Origin: Daejeonella sp.
GTDB taxonomy: Bacteria > Bacteroidota > Bacteroidia > Sphingobacteriales > Sphingobacteriaceae
Length of the DNA stretch: 64,000 nt
Assembly: GCF_030695525.1 (NCBI RefSeq)
Contig: NZ_JAUYSS010000012.1
Location: forward strand, 111,048-175,047
Reading direction: 5' to 3'
The notes under the pieces are model-generated. The model did not search any database. It was not told where the DNA came from and saw only the letters and a program-made list of their open reading frames with translations. Positions 27,388 through 36,959 of this stretch are shown here, one piece after another (the stretch's first letter is position 1; each line of letters opens with the position of its first letter). A program made the translations under genes and the position numbers.

Positions 27388-28809
27388 TCAATCATTGCTC
27401 AAACTTTTATACAGGTTAATATATTCTTTTGCTGATTTGTCCCAGGAAAAATCAAGTGACATCAGTTTTTTTCTTATTGTGGTTATACGTTCAGGATCTT
27501 CATAAACCTCACAAGCTCTTCCGATAACAGTTTTTATGCTTTGTATACTCAGCCCATCAAAACTGAGTCCGTAACCTCCTGGCTCCTTTAAATCGATCAC
27601 CGTATCTTTCAGACCTCCCGTTTTATGAACAACAGGTATGGTGCCATATCGCATCGCATATAACTGGTTTAAACCGCAGGGCTCTACCCTTGATGGCATG
27701 ATTAGAAAATCAGCACCAGCATAGATTCGATGTGAAAGCATTTCATCATATCCGATATAAACCCCGTAGTGTTTTTTATATTTTAAAGAGAGATTTTTTA
27801 ACTCCATTTCAGTTTTTGGATCTCCTGAACCTAAAATAAGAAAATTTAGTTGTCCTTTATAGTTATCCAGACAGGATTGTATAACTTCCGGAAGCAGATC
27901 TGCTCCTTTTTCACCGACCAGCCTTCCGATAAAGACAATCAATGGTTTTGTGCTGCTCAGTCCAAACTCTTTGCAGAGCAGTTTTTTATTTTCTCTCTTT
28001 CCGGCATTTACACTGTCAATCGAATAGGTTTTGAAGATCATTGAATCAGTCTCCGGATTCCAAACCTGCGTATCTATTCCGTTAATTATACCTGTTCCCT
28101 TAGCTTCTTCCATCTGAAAAAGCTTCTCAAGTCCGTTCGAATTGATTGATAGTTCCTTCAGGTAGCTTGGTGAAACTGTAGTATATTTCCAGCAGCATTT
28201 TACTGAAGCTGCCAGGGAATTAATACAGTTTCCCCAGTCCAGAAGTCCGGCTTTACCCAGGTTGAAAGCGGGCAGGTAAGAGATTTTATCCCAACCAAAC
28301 CATCCCTGATAGTGTCCGTTATGTATTGTACAGATGGTTGGAATAGAGGCCAGATTTCTATAGGAAATGGAATGAGAAACCAAAAAAGGAATTAGTCCGG
28401 TATGGTGATCATGGCAATGTATAATATCAGGCTTTTGATCAGATTTGCTGATCCAATCCAGAAATGAGAGTTGAAAACTAATAAATTGCTCAATTTCATC
28501 AGGGTAGCAATATATTTCCGGGCGATCTAGAAGCCCTGGGATATGAATCAGGTACAAATCAAAACCCAGAATTTTGTTCCTTTCTTTGAGGATATTGTAT
28601 TCAAAAGTTTTAGATCCCATTATTCCAGCTGACTTGAATATAAGATCAAAAGTGTTTTCATGAACGAATTTCCGGTCGTAATAGGGCAATACCACTGAGG
28701 CATTTAATCCGGATTCACAAAGGTATTTTGGTAGCGCACCAACCACATCTCCTAGTCCGCCAACTTTGGCAACCGGGTAACATTCTGCGCTGAGGTGCAT
28801 GACATTCAT
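27388..28809 (-). CDS. glgA: Glycogen synthase (ADP-glucose type)
   Basis: GT5-family transferase extending alpha-1,4-glucan from ADP-glucose. I start it at ATG 28807-28809, giving 473 residues and the canonical N-terminus MNVMHLSAECYPVAKVGGLGD with K15-VGG binding ADP-glucose; a start 22 codons upstream would add a hydrophobic peptide that the family lacks. The GT-B C-terminal domain has FIGRLVGEKGADL (~290) and the catalytic PSRVEPCGLNQLYAM segment (~372). Coupled to glgC downstream. Confidence 0.95.
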   Translation of the reverse strand: MNVMHLSAECYPVAKVGGLGDVVGALPKYLCESGLNASVVLPYYDRKFVHENTFDLIFKSAGIMGSKTFEYNILKERNKILGFDLYLIHIPGLLDRPEIYCYPDEIEQFISFQLSFLDWISKSDQKPDIIHCHDHHTGLIPFLVSHSISYRNLASIPTICTIHNGHYQGWFGWDKISYLPAFNLGKAGLLDWGNCINSLAASVKCCWKYTTVSPSYLKELSINSNGLEKLFQMEEAKGTGIINGIDTQVWNPETDSMIFKTYSIDSVNAGKRENKKLLCKEFGLSSTKPLIVFIGRLVGEKGADLLPEVIQSCLDNYKGQLNFLILGSGDPKTEMELKNLSLKYKKHYGVYIGYDEMLSHRIYAGADFLIMPSRVEPCGLNQLYAMRYGTIPVVHKTGGLKDTVIDLKEPGGYGLSFDGLSIQSIKTVIGRACEVYEDPERITTIRKKLMSLDFSWDKSAKEYINLYKSLSND

Positions 28810-28927
28810 GAACGAAATTGAAAACGGAAAATAAGAAATGTAAACTACAAAACTGAATATTATATACTTATTCAAATAATATTACATAATCCAGCCATTA
28901 TTCAAATTCAGTGTCTCTGTAATTTTA

Positions 28928-31741
28928 CTAATGGGCTTCAAGCCAGTTCCGGCCCTCGCCAACCTCAACCAGAATTGGCACCTCCATTTTAATTGCATTT
29001 TTCATTCGTTCTGTAATGATCTCTTTCATAATCCCGGTTTCATTGATCAGTACATCAAATACCAATTCATCATGAACCTGCATTGTCATTTTGGAACCAA
29101 GCTTGTGATCTTTTATATCCTGATGAATCCTGATCATAGCAATCTTGATCATGTCTGCCGCCGATCCCTGTATTGGTGCATTGATCGCATTTCGCTCTGC
29201 AAAGCCCCGAACGGTCTGATTGGCCGAATTAATATCCCTCAGGTAACGTCTTCTGCCCATAATAGTTTCCACGTACCCATTTTCACGTGCAAAGTTCATG
29301 GTATCATTCATATACTTCTTAATATTGGGGTAAGTATTGAAATAATTTTCAATAATTTCTGCCGCTTCTTTTCTGGGAATACCCAGATTTTGTGAGAGTC
29401 CGAAAGCTGACTGTCCATAGATAATACCAAAATTTACAGCTTTTGCGTTCCTTCTTTGGGTTGAATTTACTTCTTCAAGCGCAATTCCATACACTTTTGC
29501 AGCTGTAGCAGTATGAATATCCAGTCCCTTAACAAAAGCTTCCATCATGTTCTCATCCTTACTGATCTCGGCAATAATCCTCAGTTCGATCTGGGAATAA
29601 TCTGCTGATAACAAAACATGTTCATTATCTCTCGGAATAAATGCCTTTCTGACCTCCCTGCCGCGCTCTGTACGGATGGGAATATTCTGAAGATTGGGAT
29701 TGTTTGAACTCAAACGACCCGTTGATGCAACTGCCTGATTATAAGAAGTATGTATACGACCTGTTTTGGGATTGATCATTTGAGGCAAAGCGTCTACATA
29801 GGTAGATTTCAGCTTCTGCAGCTGTCTGAAATCAAGAATGTCAGCTACAATATCACTCTTATTAGCGAGTCTAAGAAGAACATCCTCCCCGGTCTGATAT
29901 TGTCCGGTCTTGGTTTTCTTTGCCTGAGGATCAAGCTGAAGTTTATCAAAAAGTACTTCTCCTAGTTGTTTTGGTGAGGCTATATTAAATTTGACACCTG
30001 CCTTTTCATATATTGTTTTCTCGAAAGCCCTGATATCAATTTCGAGAGTTTTGGAAAATTCCAGCAGGGCTTCCTGATCAATTTTTACTCCCTCATGTTC
30101 AATATCGGCAAGAACATAGATCAGGGGATGTTCAATATCTTCTGCGAGATTCAAGGCATTGACAGATTTCAGAATTGGTTCGAATACTGTCTTTAACTGA
30201 AGCGTGATATCAGCATCTTCTGCTGCATATTCTTTCACTTTTTCCAGGTCTGCATCCCTCATGTTACCCTGATTCTTACCTTTAACCCCAATCAGTGAAC
30301 TAATGCTCACAGGACTATAATTCAGGTAATTTTCAGCCAGCATATCCATATTATGACGCGAATCAGGGTCAATCAGATAATGTGCAATCATAGTGTCGAA
30401 GAGTTTACCCTGTATATGGATATCATACCATTTAAGAACAAGAATATCATATTTAATATTTTGCCCGATCTTAGAAATAAGCGGGTTCTCCAAAATGGGT
30501 TTAAACTCATTAACAATAATTCTGCATTCATTCTGGTCTGCCGGAAGTGGCACATACCAGGCTTCACCTTGTTTCACACTGAAAGAAAGACCAACAAGTT
30601 CGCAATTGTTGGCATCTAGTCCGGTAGTTTCGGTATCAAAACAGAAGAAGCTGTGGTCATTAAGTAAATGAATGAGATTTTTTCGTTTTTCTGTATCATT
30701 CACCAATTGATAATTATGGTTGGTATTATTAATGTTTTTGAAACTCAGTGGCATTTGTGAAGCGCTAGTTTCTGCCCCTTCACTTGAATTGAGAGGTTCC
30801 TGCCCATCATTATTTCCAAACAGATCCATTTGTCCGTAAGCTGGGTTGGATTTTACATCAGTAATACTGAATTCATCGCCAAAAACCCTTTTGCCGAGTG
30901 TACGAAATTCCAGTTCTGCGAAAAGGGGTTCAAGTACATCCCGGTTCGGCTCATCAACGTGCAAAGCATCTACATCGAGATCTACAGGAGCATTCAGCAT
31001 GATGGTTGCCAGTTTTTTTGAGATCAGACCCTGTTCAGCGAAATTTTCAACATTTTCGCGAAGTTTTCCCTTCAGTTCATGACTATTGCTGATAATATTT
31101 TCGATTGAACCATATTGTTTGATCAGTTGTTTTGCGGTTTTTTCGCCGATTCCGGGAATGCCAGGGATATTATCCACCGCATCGCCCCATAATCCCAAAA
31201 TATCAATTACCTGATCAACATGGTCAATTTCCCATTTTTCAAGGATTTCTTTTACTCCCAAAATTTCCATTCCATTTCCCATTCTGGCAGGTTTGTAAAT
31301 GAAGATATTTTCGGAAACAAGTTGCCCAAAATCTTTATCAGGAGTCATGCAGTAAACCGTAAATCCTTCGAGTTCTGCTTTTTTGGCTAGAGTGCCTATC
31401 AAGTCGTCGGCCTCGTATCCATCAGAAAAAATAACCGGGATATTAAATCCTTCGATCAGGCGGATTATATATGGAATTGCTGTCGAAAGATCCTCTGGCA
31501 TAGCCTGACGATGAGCTTTATAAGCCGTAAAATCAGTATGTCTTTCAGTAGGTGCATCGGTATCAAAAACCACAGCCATATGACTCGGATTTTCTTTCTT
31601 AAGAACTTCCAATAAAGTATTAGTGAATCCCATAATGGCCGATGTATTCATACCACCAGATGTAAACCTAGGATTTTTACTCAATGCGAAATGGGCTCTG
31701 TATATCAGGGCAAATGCATCTAAGAGAAATAGTTTTTTCAT
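28928..31741 (-). CDS. polA: DNA polymerase I
   Basis: 937 residues with three domains. 5'-3' exonuclease (~1-290) with EADDLIGTLAKKAE and the GIPGIGEKTAKQLI helix-hairpin-helix. 3'-5' exonuclease (~350-520) retains its DxE motif in CFDTETTGLD, so proofreading appears active. Polymerase domain carries motif A LSADYSQIELRI, motif B RRNAKAVNFGIIYGQ (Phe at the position that discriminates against dideoxynucleotides) and motif C QVHDELVFDV. Functions in Okazaki processing and repair. Downstream of tag and upstream of glgA on the same strand, with gaps of 35 and ~118 bp. Confidence 0.97.
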   Translation of the reverse strand: MKKLFLLDAFALIYRAHFALSKNPRFTSGGMNTSAIMGFTNTLLEVLKKENPSHMAVVFDTDAPTERHTDFTAYKAHRQAMPEDLSTAIPYIIRLIEGFNIPVIFSDGYEADDLIGTLAKKAELEGFTVYCMTPDKDFGQLVSENIFIYKPARMGNGMEILGVKEILEKWEIDHVDQVIDILGLWGDAVDNIPGIPGIGEKTAKQLIKQYGSIENIISNSHELKGKLRENVENFAEQGLISKKLATIMLNAPVDLDVDALHVDEPNRDVLEPLFAELEFRTLGKRVFGDEFSITDVKSNPAYGQMDLFGNNDGQEPLNSSEGAETSASQMPLSFKNINNTNHNYQLVNDTEKRKNLIHLLNDHSFFCFDTETTGLDANNCELVGLSFSVKQGEAWYVPLPADQNECRIIVNEFKPILENPLISKIGQNIKYDILVLKWYDIHIQGKLFDTMIAHYLIDPDSRHNMDMLAENYLNYSPVSISSLIGVKGKNQGNMRDADLEKVKEYAAEDADITLQLKTVFEPILKSVNALNLAEDIEHPLIYVLADIEHEGVKIDQEALLEFSKTLEIDIRAFEKTIYEKAGVKFNIASPKQLGEVLFDKLQLDPQAKKTKTGQYQTGEDVLLRLANKSDIVADILDFRQLQKLKSTYVDALPQMINPKTGRIHTSYNQAVASTGRLSSNNPNLQNIPIRTERGREVRKAFIPRDNEHVLLSADYSQIELRIIAEISKDENMMEAFVKGLDIHTATAAKVYGIALEEVNSTQRRNAKAVNFGIIYGQSAFGLSQNLGIPRKEAAEIIENYFNTYPNIKKYMNDTMNFARENGYVETIMGRRRYLRDINSANQTVRGFAERNAINAPIQGSAADMIKIAMIRIHQDIKDHKLGSKMTMQVHDELVFDVLINETGIMKEIITERMKNAIKMEVPILVEVGEGRNWLEAH

Positions 31742-31776
31742 TTTATTATTGATTTTCGGGAATAATCCCTCTAAAA

Positions 31777-32346
31777 TTATCTGGCTATGCAGCCTTCAAT
31801 ATGATCATTCACCATCCCGGTTGCCTGCATATGAGCGTAACAAATGGTTGTACCAAAAAATTTGAAGCCTCGTTTTTTCATATCCGCACTGATGAGGTCT
31901 GAAAGCTCAGTTCTGGGCTGCAGGTCCTTGTGGCTACTTAGTTTATTTATAATTGGTTTTTTATCCGGTAAAAATCCCCAAAAATAATTGGAAAACGATC
32001 CGAATTCCTTCTGAATCCCCAGAAAGAGTTTGGCATTGCTTATAGCTGCATTAACTTTCAAGCGGTTTCGAATGATTCCATCATCCAGCAATAAGCGTTC
32101 GACATCCTCCTGGCTGAAAGCGGCAACTTGCAGGACATCAAAATTTGCAAAAGCTTTGCGGTAATTTTCGCGCTTCCGCAGGATAGTGATCCAGCTTAGA
32201 CCTGCCTGTGCACTCTCAAGAATTAAAAATTCAAACAATTTCTGATCATCATAAACAGGTTTGCCCCATTCTTCATCATGATACTTGACATAAAGGGGGT
32301 CAGTACCACACCAGGCACACCGGATAATATTTTGATCTTGGTTCAA
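31777..32346 (-). CDS. tag: DNA-3-methyladenine glycosylase I
   Basis: Removes 3-methyladenine from alkylated DNA. 189 residues, normal length. N-terminal RCAWCGTDPLYVKYHDEEWG contains the first zinc-binding Cys and the substrate-contact residues; the C-terminal CYAHMQATGMVNDH completes the zinc site. The start appears to be TTG at 32344-32346, since a stop lies just upstream in frame and the next ATG is far inside. Part of a minus-strand repair group with an alkyltransferase-like protein upstream and polA downstream. Confidence 0.93.
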   Translation of the reverse strand: MNQDQNIIRCAWCGTDPLYVKYHDEEWGKPVYDDQKLFEFLILESAQAGLSWITILRKRENYRKAFANFDVLQVAAFSQEDVERLLLDDGIIRNRLKVNAAISNAKLFLGIQKEFGSFSNYFWGFLPDKKPIINKLSSHKDLQPRTELSDLISADMKKRGFKFFGTTICYAHMQATGMVNDHIEGCIAR

Positions 32347-32384
32347 TTTTTAAATTATTTAAATATAATCAGAAGGCACTTAAT

Positions 32385-32546
32385 TTAAATAAAATACGAA
32401 CTTAGTTCATGATTAATTGCTGTTAAGTTCTCCCCAATATTCCAGGGCTCTTCGGTTTGGGGAACAACAATAGAAACTCCAGCAAGATTTGCGATCATAA
32501 TCCGTTCATTCATCCTGGTACGGTAGCTGTTGAATTCATCGATCAT
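32385..32546 (-). CDS. Small protein of 53 residues, perhaps a fragment
   Basis: Opens at ATG 32544-32546. The first 16 residues (MIDEFNSYRTRMNERI) resemble the N-terminus of carboxymuconolactone-decarboxylase-family proteins of Bacteroidota, but the rest of that family is missing and the remaining sequence (VVPQTEEPW, ending in SSYFI) matches nothing I know. Either a genuine small protein or a decayed relic. Between the alkyltransferase-like gene and tag. Confidence 0.35.
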   Translation of the reverse strand: MIDEFNSYRTRMNERIMIANLAGVSIVVPQTEEPWNIGENLTAINHELSSYFI

Positions 32547-32592
32547 TTTCCCATATTTTAATGAAATTATATTTTGTAAGCTTAGTCGAATT

Positions 32593-32928
32593 TTAGAGTT
32601 CAAGCTCAATCGAAGGATCCCAGAATATATTCTTGAAATCAATAACCTTATCATTCTCTACTTTAATACCTTCATTTTCAAGTAATTGTTGCATCAGGTC
32701 TGCTGATCCGAAATGGAATTTACCGGTAAGTAAACCATTTCTGTTGACTACCCGCTGGGCAGGTACAGGAGGAAAGGTAGTATGAGCAGCATTCATTGCA
32801 TAACCAACCATTCTTGATGAACCCTTTGTTCCAAGATAGGAGGCTATGGCACCGTACGAACTTACCCTTCCTTTAGGTATGAGTCTTACTACCTGATATA
32901 CCTGATCATAGAAACTAAGCTTGTCCAT
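32593..32928 (-). CDS. Alkyltransferase-like protein (MGMT family without catalytic Cys)
   Basis: 111 residues corresponding to the C-terminal DNA-binding domain of O6-methylguanine methyltransferase: helix-turn-helix region KGRVSSYGAIASYLG (~19-33), Arg finger in SSRMVGYAM (~37-45). The active-site PCHRV is replaced by PAQRV (~57), so the methyl-accepting Cys is absent. ATL proteins of this type bind alkylated guanine and hand it to nucleotide excision repair. The start abuts the trmB stop, and tag lies downstream, suggesting a DNA-alkylation-repair group. Confidence 0.88.
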   Translation of the reverse strand: MDKLSFYDQVYQVVRLIPKGRVSSYGAIASYLGTKGSSRMVGYAMNAAHTTFPPVPAQRVVNRNGLLTGKFHFGSADLMQQLLENEGIKVENDKVIDFKNIFWDPSIELEL

Positions 32929-33579
32929 TTACTCAAAACTAAACTTCAGGTAATTTATATTCTTATCATTGGCAAGATACTTTTTCTCATAATAGGTTTT
33001 GATTGAAAGTATGTGATCAGCAAAGGGAGATTTGTAAAGGTCGTCAGTATTGATAAGTGTATTCATACCTAGTTCTTTTATTTTCGAAACTGTAAAGATA
33101 TATAAAAGGTCACTATCTGTTTTCAAATGAACAGGACCGCCTTTTTGAAGAACAATTCTGTACATATCCAGGAAGCGTCCGGACGTTAGTCGTTTTTTCT
33201 CCCGGCTTATCTGGGGCTGGGGATCAGGGAAAGTGATCCAGATCTCAGCGACTTCATTTTCAGAGAAATAGTCTAACAGGTTTTCGATCTGAATCCTGAG
33301 GAAGGCCACATTTGAAATATCTTCTTCGATAGCGGTTTTTGCACCCCTCCAGATGCGGTTTCCTTTATAATCAATTCCTATAAAATTGATTTCCGGATAA
33401 AGACGGGCAAGGTTCACAGTGTACTCACCTTTGCCACATCCCAGTTCTAGAATCAGAGGATTATTATTTTTAAAATGATGTTCAGCCCATTGGCCTTTTA
33501 ATACTTTTCCATCTTCAAGCTCTATGACATTTTCAAAAGCTGTGATTTCTGCAAAGCGACGAAGTTTATCCTTACCCAT
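32929..33579 (-). CDS. trmB: tRNA (guanine-N7)-methyltransferase
   Basis: SAM-dependent methylation of G46 in tRNA. 216 residues. SAM-binding LELGCGKGEYTVNLA (~44-58) and the acidic NFIGIDYKGNR (~69), then the catalytic IWITFPDPQPQ motif (~113-123) conserved in TrmB, followed by KKRLTSGRFLDMY. First gene of the minus-strand run trmB-ATL-small ORF-tag, divergent from fcl. Confidence 0.94.
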   Translation of the reverse strand: MGKDKLRRFAEITAFENVIELEDGKVLKGQWAEHHFKNNNPLILELGCGKGEYTVNLARLYPEINFIGIDYKGNRIWRGAKTAIEEDISNVAFLRIQIENLLDYFSENEVAEIWITFPDPQPQISREKKRLTSGRFLDMYRIVLQKGGPVHLKTDSDLLYIFTVSKIKELGMNTLINTDDLYKSPFADHILSIKTYYEKKYLANDKNINYLKFSFE

Positions 33580-33610
33580 TACTAATTTAAAATGCCAGTA
33601 AAAATAGTTT

Positions 33611-33618
33611 TATCTTTG
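33611..33618 (+). promoter_or_regulatory. -7 box (TATCTTTG) of the fcl gene
   Basis: TAnnTTTG match 14 nt before the ATG; no clear TTG at -33. Confidence 0.4.
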
Positions 33619-33632
33619 CATACTCTATAATT

Positions 33633-34562
33633 ATGGAAAAAGCAGCTAAAATATATATTGCGGGGCATCGTGGGATGGTAGGTTCTGCTATTTACAGAAA
33701 ACTTGAAAATGAAGGTTATACAAATCTTTTGCTGCGCACTTCTTCTGAACTGGATTTAAGAGATCAGTTGGCAGTTACTGATTTTTTTGTTCAGGAAAAG
33801 CCGGAATATGTATTTCTTGCGGCAGCCAAGGTAGGGGGAATAATTGCAAATAGTAAATTCAGGGCCGATTTCTTATTTGAGAATCTTTCTATTCAGAATA
33901 ATGTAATCCACCATTCCTATCTTAATGGGGTAAAAAAGCTGTTGTTTCTGGGCTCAAGCTGTATTTATCCCAAACATGCCCCTCAGCCACTCAGGGAAGA
34001 ATATTTATTAACTGGTTTACTTGAAACTACAAATGAGCCGTACGCCATTGCAAAAATTGCCGGCATTAAGATGTGTGAAGCCTATCGTTCTCAGTATGGA
34101 TGTAACTTTATCTCTGTGATGCCCACCAATCTATACGGTTTGAATGATAATTACCACCCACAACATTCACATGTTCTGCCGGCTCTGATACGAAAATTTC
34201 ATGAGGCAAAACTAAATTCTGCTGCTCAAGTGACTATTTTGGGAACCGGTTGTCCACGACGCGAGTTTCTATTTTCTGATGATCTGGCAAATGCCTGTTA
34301 TTATCTGATGCAAAATTATGAGAAACCAGAAATGATTAACGTTGGGACCGGTGAGGATATCACTATTAAAGACCTGGCCTTAATGATTCAAAAAATAATT
34401 GGTTTTGAAGGTGATTTGGCCTTTGATCTTTCCCAGCCTGATGGTACTCCCCGAAAGCTTCTAGATGTTTCAAAGCTTCAGAGCATGGGTTGGAAGCATC
34501 AGGTTGATCTGAAACAGGGTATCCGTATCGTATACAATGATTTCCTGAAGAATTATGCATAA
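33633..34562 (+). CDS. fcl: GDP-L-fucose synthase
   Basis: NADPH-dependent epimerase/reductase that turns GDP-4-keto-6-deoxy-mannose into GDP-L-fucose. 309 residues of the extended SDR type: nucleotide-binding [10 protein letters not shown] (~10-19), catalytic SSC and YAIAK motif with Tyr/Lys near 137-141. The normal partner gmd is not in the window. Single gene with its own -7 box and a terminator, so GDP-fucose would serve a glycan pathway encoded elsewhere. Confidence 0.94.
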   Translation: MEKAAKIYIAGHRGMVGSAIYRKLENEGYTNLLLRTSSELDLRDQLAVTDFFVQEKPEYVFLAAAKVGGIIANSKFRADFLFENLSIQNNVIHHSYLNGVKKLLFLGSSCIYPKHAPQPLREEYLLTGLLETTNEPYAIAKIAGIKMCEAYRSQYGCNFISVMPTNLYGLNDNYHPQHSHVLPALIRKFHEAKLNSAAQVTILGTGCPRREFLFSDDLANACYYLMQNYEKPEMINVGTGEDITIKDLALMIQKIIGFEGDLAFDLSQPDGTPRKLLDVSKLQSMGWKHQVDLKQGIRIVYNDFLKNYA

Positions 34563-34597
34563 AAAAACTTCCCAATATGAGTTGGGAGGTTTTTTTA
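34561..34597. terminator. Bidirectional terminator between fcl and the envelope cluster
   Basis: Stem AACTTCCCAA / TTGGGAGGTT (one G-T pair), loop TATGAG, with an A tract before and a T tract after. It overlaps the fcl stop codon and the last codons of the convergent gene. Confidence 0.8.
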
Positions 34598-35056
34598 ATA
34601 GGTTTCACTATCCGGCGGAATACCATAATCACTGATCGCCTGGTCCTGTTTTTTTTTTCGTTTGGTTGATTTTATCCAATCTGAAACTTTATTTATCAAA
34701 TCAGTCACAACATCTTTATTTACTGTTTTTGCAGTATTTTGGGAAAGCAATTCAACTACAGATTTTAAGAGGAAGCCTGATCTAGGGAATAAAAATTTAT
34801 TCATCACCACTGGTAATCCAACCTTAAATATACTGGTAACCCAATCCTGATTGATGCTGCCCGGCTCATTTCTGCCTGATCTAAATATCGGGCTAACCCA
34901 ATTGTTCACTTTGCCCAAAAGCATTAGTGGTACCCGAAACTTACTGGTGAATTTGTTCGTTTCGACTTTCAATTCAGCCTCTATCGCAGAACGTACAACC
35001 CTTAAGCGAAGAATTTCCATCCGCAGATCATCACTATTATGAATCTTTGTTCTCAT
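34595..35056 (-). CDS. Hypothetical protein of the YtxH/holin cluster
   Basis: 153 residues. N-terminal charged helix (~8-30, ILRLRVVRSAIEAELKVE), several moderately hydrophobic stretches that are not clear membrane spans, and a basic C-terminal tail (STKRKKKQDQ). No family recognised. The start overlaps the end of the holin-family gene by 20 bp, so it is translated as part of that operon. Confidence 0.7.
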   Translation of the reverse strand: MRTKIHNSDDLRMEILRLRVVRSAIEAELKVETNKFTSKFRVPLMLLGKVNNWVSPIFRSGRNEPGSINQDWVTSIFKVGLPVVMNKFLFPRSGFLLKSVVELLSQNTAKTVNKDVVTDLINKVSDWIKSTKRKKKQDQAISDYGIPPDSETY

Positions 35057-35414
35057 GTTGTTCTACGTTTCTTACCTTGAAAAATTTTTTAATCATTAAA
35101 TTAATGATCCGTTTCTCCAAAAATCTGTCTTTGATAGAATTTAACAGCACAGCTCCGATTAAATAAATTCCTGCTACGATTAAAAAACCGCCATAAGTAT
35201 TATTTAAAACTTCGGATAAATAAAATCCAAGGGCAAAGCTCCCAAATAAGCCAGCGAGAATTGTAAATACCAGAACCAGACCGTCAGTAAGCAAATTGGC
35301 AAACAATTGTGATCCCTTATCCACGGCACTTAGAACAGATAATTCTGTTCTAACATGGATATATTCTTTTATTTTCTCAATGATATTTTGTGGATCAACC
35401 TCCTGTTCTTCCAT
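35037..35414 (-). CDS. Phage-holin-family / YqjE-like membrane protein
   Basis: 125 residues with two adjacent membrane helices (~48-68 and ~73-95), joined by a short turn, between an N-terminal amphipathic stretch and a basic C-terminus. This pattern fits the Phage_holin_3_6 / YqjE family, which in non-phage context is an envelope-stress protein. No phage genes are near. Middle gene of a three-gene operon with YtxH upstream (14-bp gap). Confidence 0.8.
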   Translation of the reverse strand: MEEQEVDPQNIIEKIKEYIHVRTELSVLSAVDKGSQLFANLLTDGLVLVFTILAGLFGSFALGFYLSEVLNNTYGGFLIVAGIYLIGAVLLNSIKDRFLEKRIINLMIKKFFKVRNVEQHENKDS

Positions 35415-35428
35415 GACCGTGAAAAAAT

Positions 35429-35746
35429 TTAAGAATTTTTAACTTTATTATAATGGCGTTCTGCATCATCTGCTGCATTGCTGACGGTTGATTTAACCTG
35501 AGTAAAATCATCTTCTGCCGATCTTATTTTTGAACGGATATTCTCAACAACTTTCTCTTTGAACTCCGTCAGGTTTTCTATCTCTTCAGCTGCCCTGTCT
35601 TTAATGCTATCTCCAAGATTTTTCAGAGAATCACTTAGTTTATCGCGGGTTTCAGATCCTTTTTCAGGTGCGAATAATAATCCTAATGCTGCTCCTGCAG
35701 CCATCCCGGCAAGCAGTGCAAATAAAATTTTCGAGTTATCTCTCAT
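35429..35746 (-). CDS. YtxH domain-containing protein
   Basis: 105 residues: one N-terminal membrane helix with small residues (LFALLAGMAAGAALGLLFAP, ~8-27) followed by a charged helical tail with heptad-like spacing (SETRDKLSDSLKNLGDSIKDRAAEE). YtxH proteins are general-stress envelope proteins of unknown role. First gene of the YtxH-holin-hypothetical operon, a group found widely in Bacteroidota. Confidence 0.88.
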   Translation of the reverse strand: MRDNSKILFALLAGMAAGAALGLLFAPEKGSETRDKLSDSLKNLGDSIKDRAAEEIENLTEFKEKVVENIRSKIRSAEDDFTQVKSTVSNAADDAERHYNKVKNS

Positions 35747-35814
35747 GGTTGATTGTTTAAAATTATAGTATAAATGAGTTGTTTTTATAGTTTAATCAAT
35801 ATACCGGCAAAATT

Positions 35815-36858
35815 TCATTCATTACCTCCGGATTTCAGTTTTTCAAGCCGTTCTGTTGCCAGTTTACTTGTTTCATAAATCCGGATTGTGAGGATAAAGT
35901 ATGAAAGTAATAACGGTCCGAATACCAGTCCTAGTATACCAAAGATAGGTATACCAATAATTATGCCAACTATGGTTATGATTGGATGTGTATTTGAAAC
36001 CCCTTTTGCAATGATTAAACGTAATACATTATCAATATTAGTTATCACAATAAATCCAAAAAGCAGGACTCCCCAACCGGCGGTATCATTTCCATTCGCT
36101 AATTCAATTAACGCCGCCGGAACAAATATAAGTGGGGCTCCTATTGCCGGTAGAAAACAAAGAAATGTCGCTATAACCCCCCAAAATATTGGATCGCTGA
36201 TTCCAAACATGAAGAAAGATATACTAAGAAGAGAACCCTGTACTATGGCAATATAACCCTGTCCGAGAACATTTGAATACGTGTTGTTCTTTAATTCTTC
36301 TGCGAATTTCAAAGCATTCTGTTCACGGAAAGGCGCATATTTTAGCAAGCCTGCTTCAAATTCCTTTTTTTGGACCATCATAAAGTACAGAAGGAAATAC
36401 ATGATTACCAGTCCGAGAATAATGTTAAAAGCACCACTGATCAGGGATGGGAATAATTCTGAGGCAAATTGACCAAGTTTCGCCATTACTTTATCAAGGA
36501 GTTGAGGCTGGTCTAATTTAGATCCTAAAAACTCGTCAATTCTTTGCATAATGACCATCATTCGCATCGGATCATCCTGAAATTCTGTAATCTTATCGAT
36601 AACCATCAGGCTGAGCATTAAGAACGGAAGTACAATTACCAGGAGGGATAGCAAGATCATCAGGCCGGCAGCTACCCAGTCTCTTACCTTATATTTATCA
36701 ACCAGTAAACAATATACCGGAAGCAGGATGGTATAAAGTACAATGGTGCTGAGTAATGTTCCGGCTATAGTTCTTAAACTATATAATATGAAGCATCCTA
36801 GAATAACCAGGATGGCGAGGACTATGTCATTTCTTTGCTTGTAGCTATATATCGACAT
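35815..36858 (-). CDS. AI-2E-family transporter
   Basis: 347 residues, about 8 membrane helices with the long helical region (~60-200) between helix 3 and the middle helices. The conserved C-terminal segment LPAIGAPLIFVPAALIEL and the PIITIVGIIIGIPIFGILGLVFGPLLL stretch mark the family. Members export a range of substrates (AI-2 or Na+/H+ exchange have been reported); specificity here is open. Upstream of YtxH on the same strand with a 68-bp gap. Confidence 0.9.
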   Translation of the reverse strand: MSIYSYKQRNDIVLAILVILGCFILYSLRTIAGTLLSTIVLYTILLPVYCLLVDKYKVRDWVAAGLMILLSLLVIVLPFLMLSLMVIDKITEFQDDPMRMMVIMQRIDEFLGSKLDQPQLLDKVMAKLGQFASELFPSLISGAFNIILGLVIMYFLLYFMMVQKKEFEAGLLKYAPFREQNALKFAEELKNNTYSNVLGQGYIAIVQGSLLSISFFMFGISDPIFWGVIATFLCFLPAIGAPLIFVPAALIELANGNDTAGWGVLLFGFIVITNIDNVLRLIIAKGVSNTHPIITIVGIIIGIPIFGILGLVFGPLLLSYFILTIRIYETSKLATERLEKLKSGGNE

Positions 36859-36906
36859 ATTCGTTTTCTGCTGAATGTCCCTAAAGATCGGGTCTTTAAA
36901 ATATTA

Positions 36907-36933
36907 AAACCCGCCTAATCCTCAAGCGGGTTT
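36907..36933 (-). terminator. Rho-independent terminator after the NtrC-like gene
   Basis: 8-bp perfect stem AAACCCGC (36907-36914) / GCGGGTTT (36926-36933), 11-nt loop, followed on the minus strand by TTTTAATAT. Confidence 0.65.
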
Positions 36934-36959
36934 ATCTGATTACTCTTTTTTATATGATA

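Noticed and set aside
27388..28875. glgA start 22 codons upstream with a hydrophobic leader
   Set aside because: Glycogen synthases are cytosolic and begin at the MNVMHLSAECYP-type N-terminus, so the ATG at 28809 is preferred.
34595..35746. Prophage remnant suggested by the holin-family protein
   Set aside because: Neighbours are YtxH and AI-2E-type envelope proteins; there are no phage structural, lysis or integrase genes.
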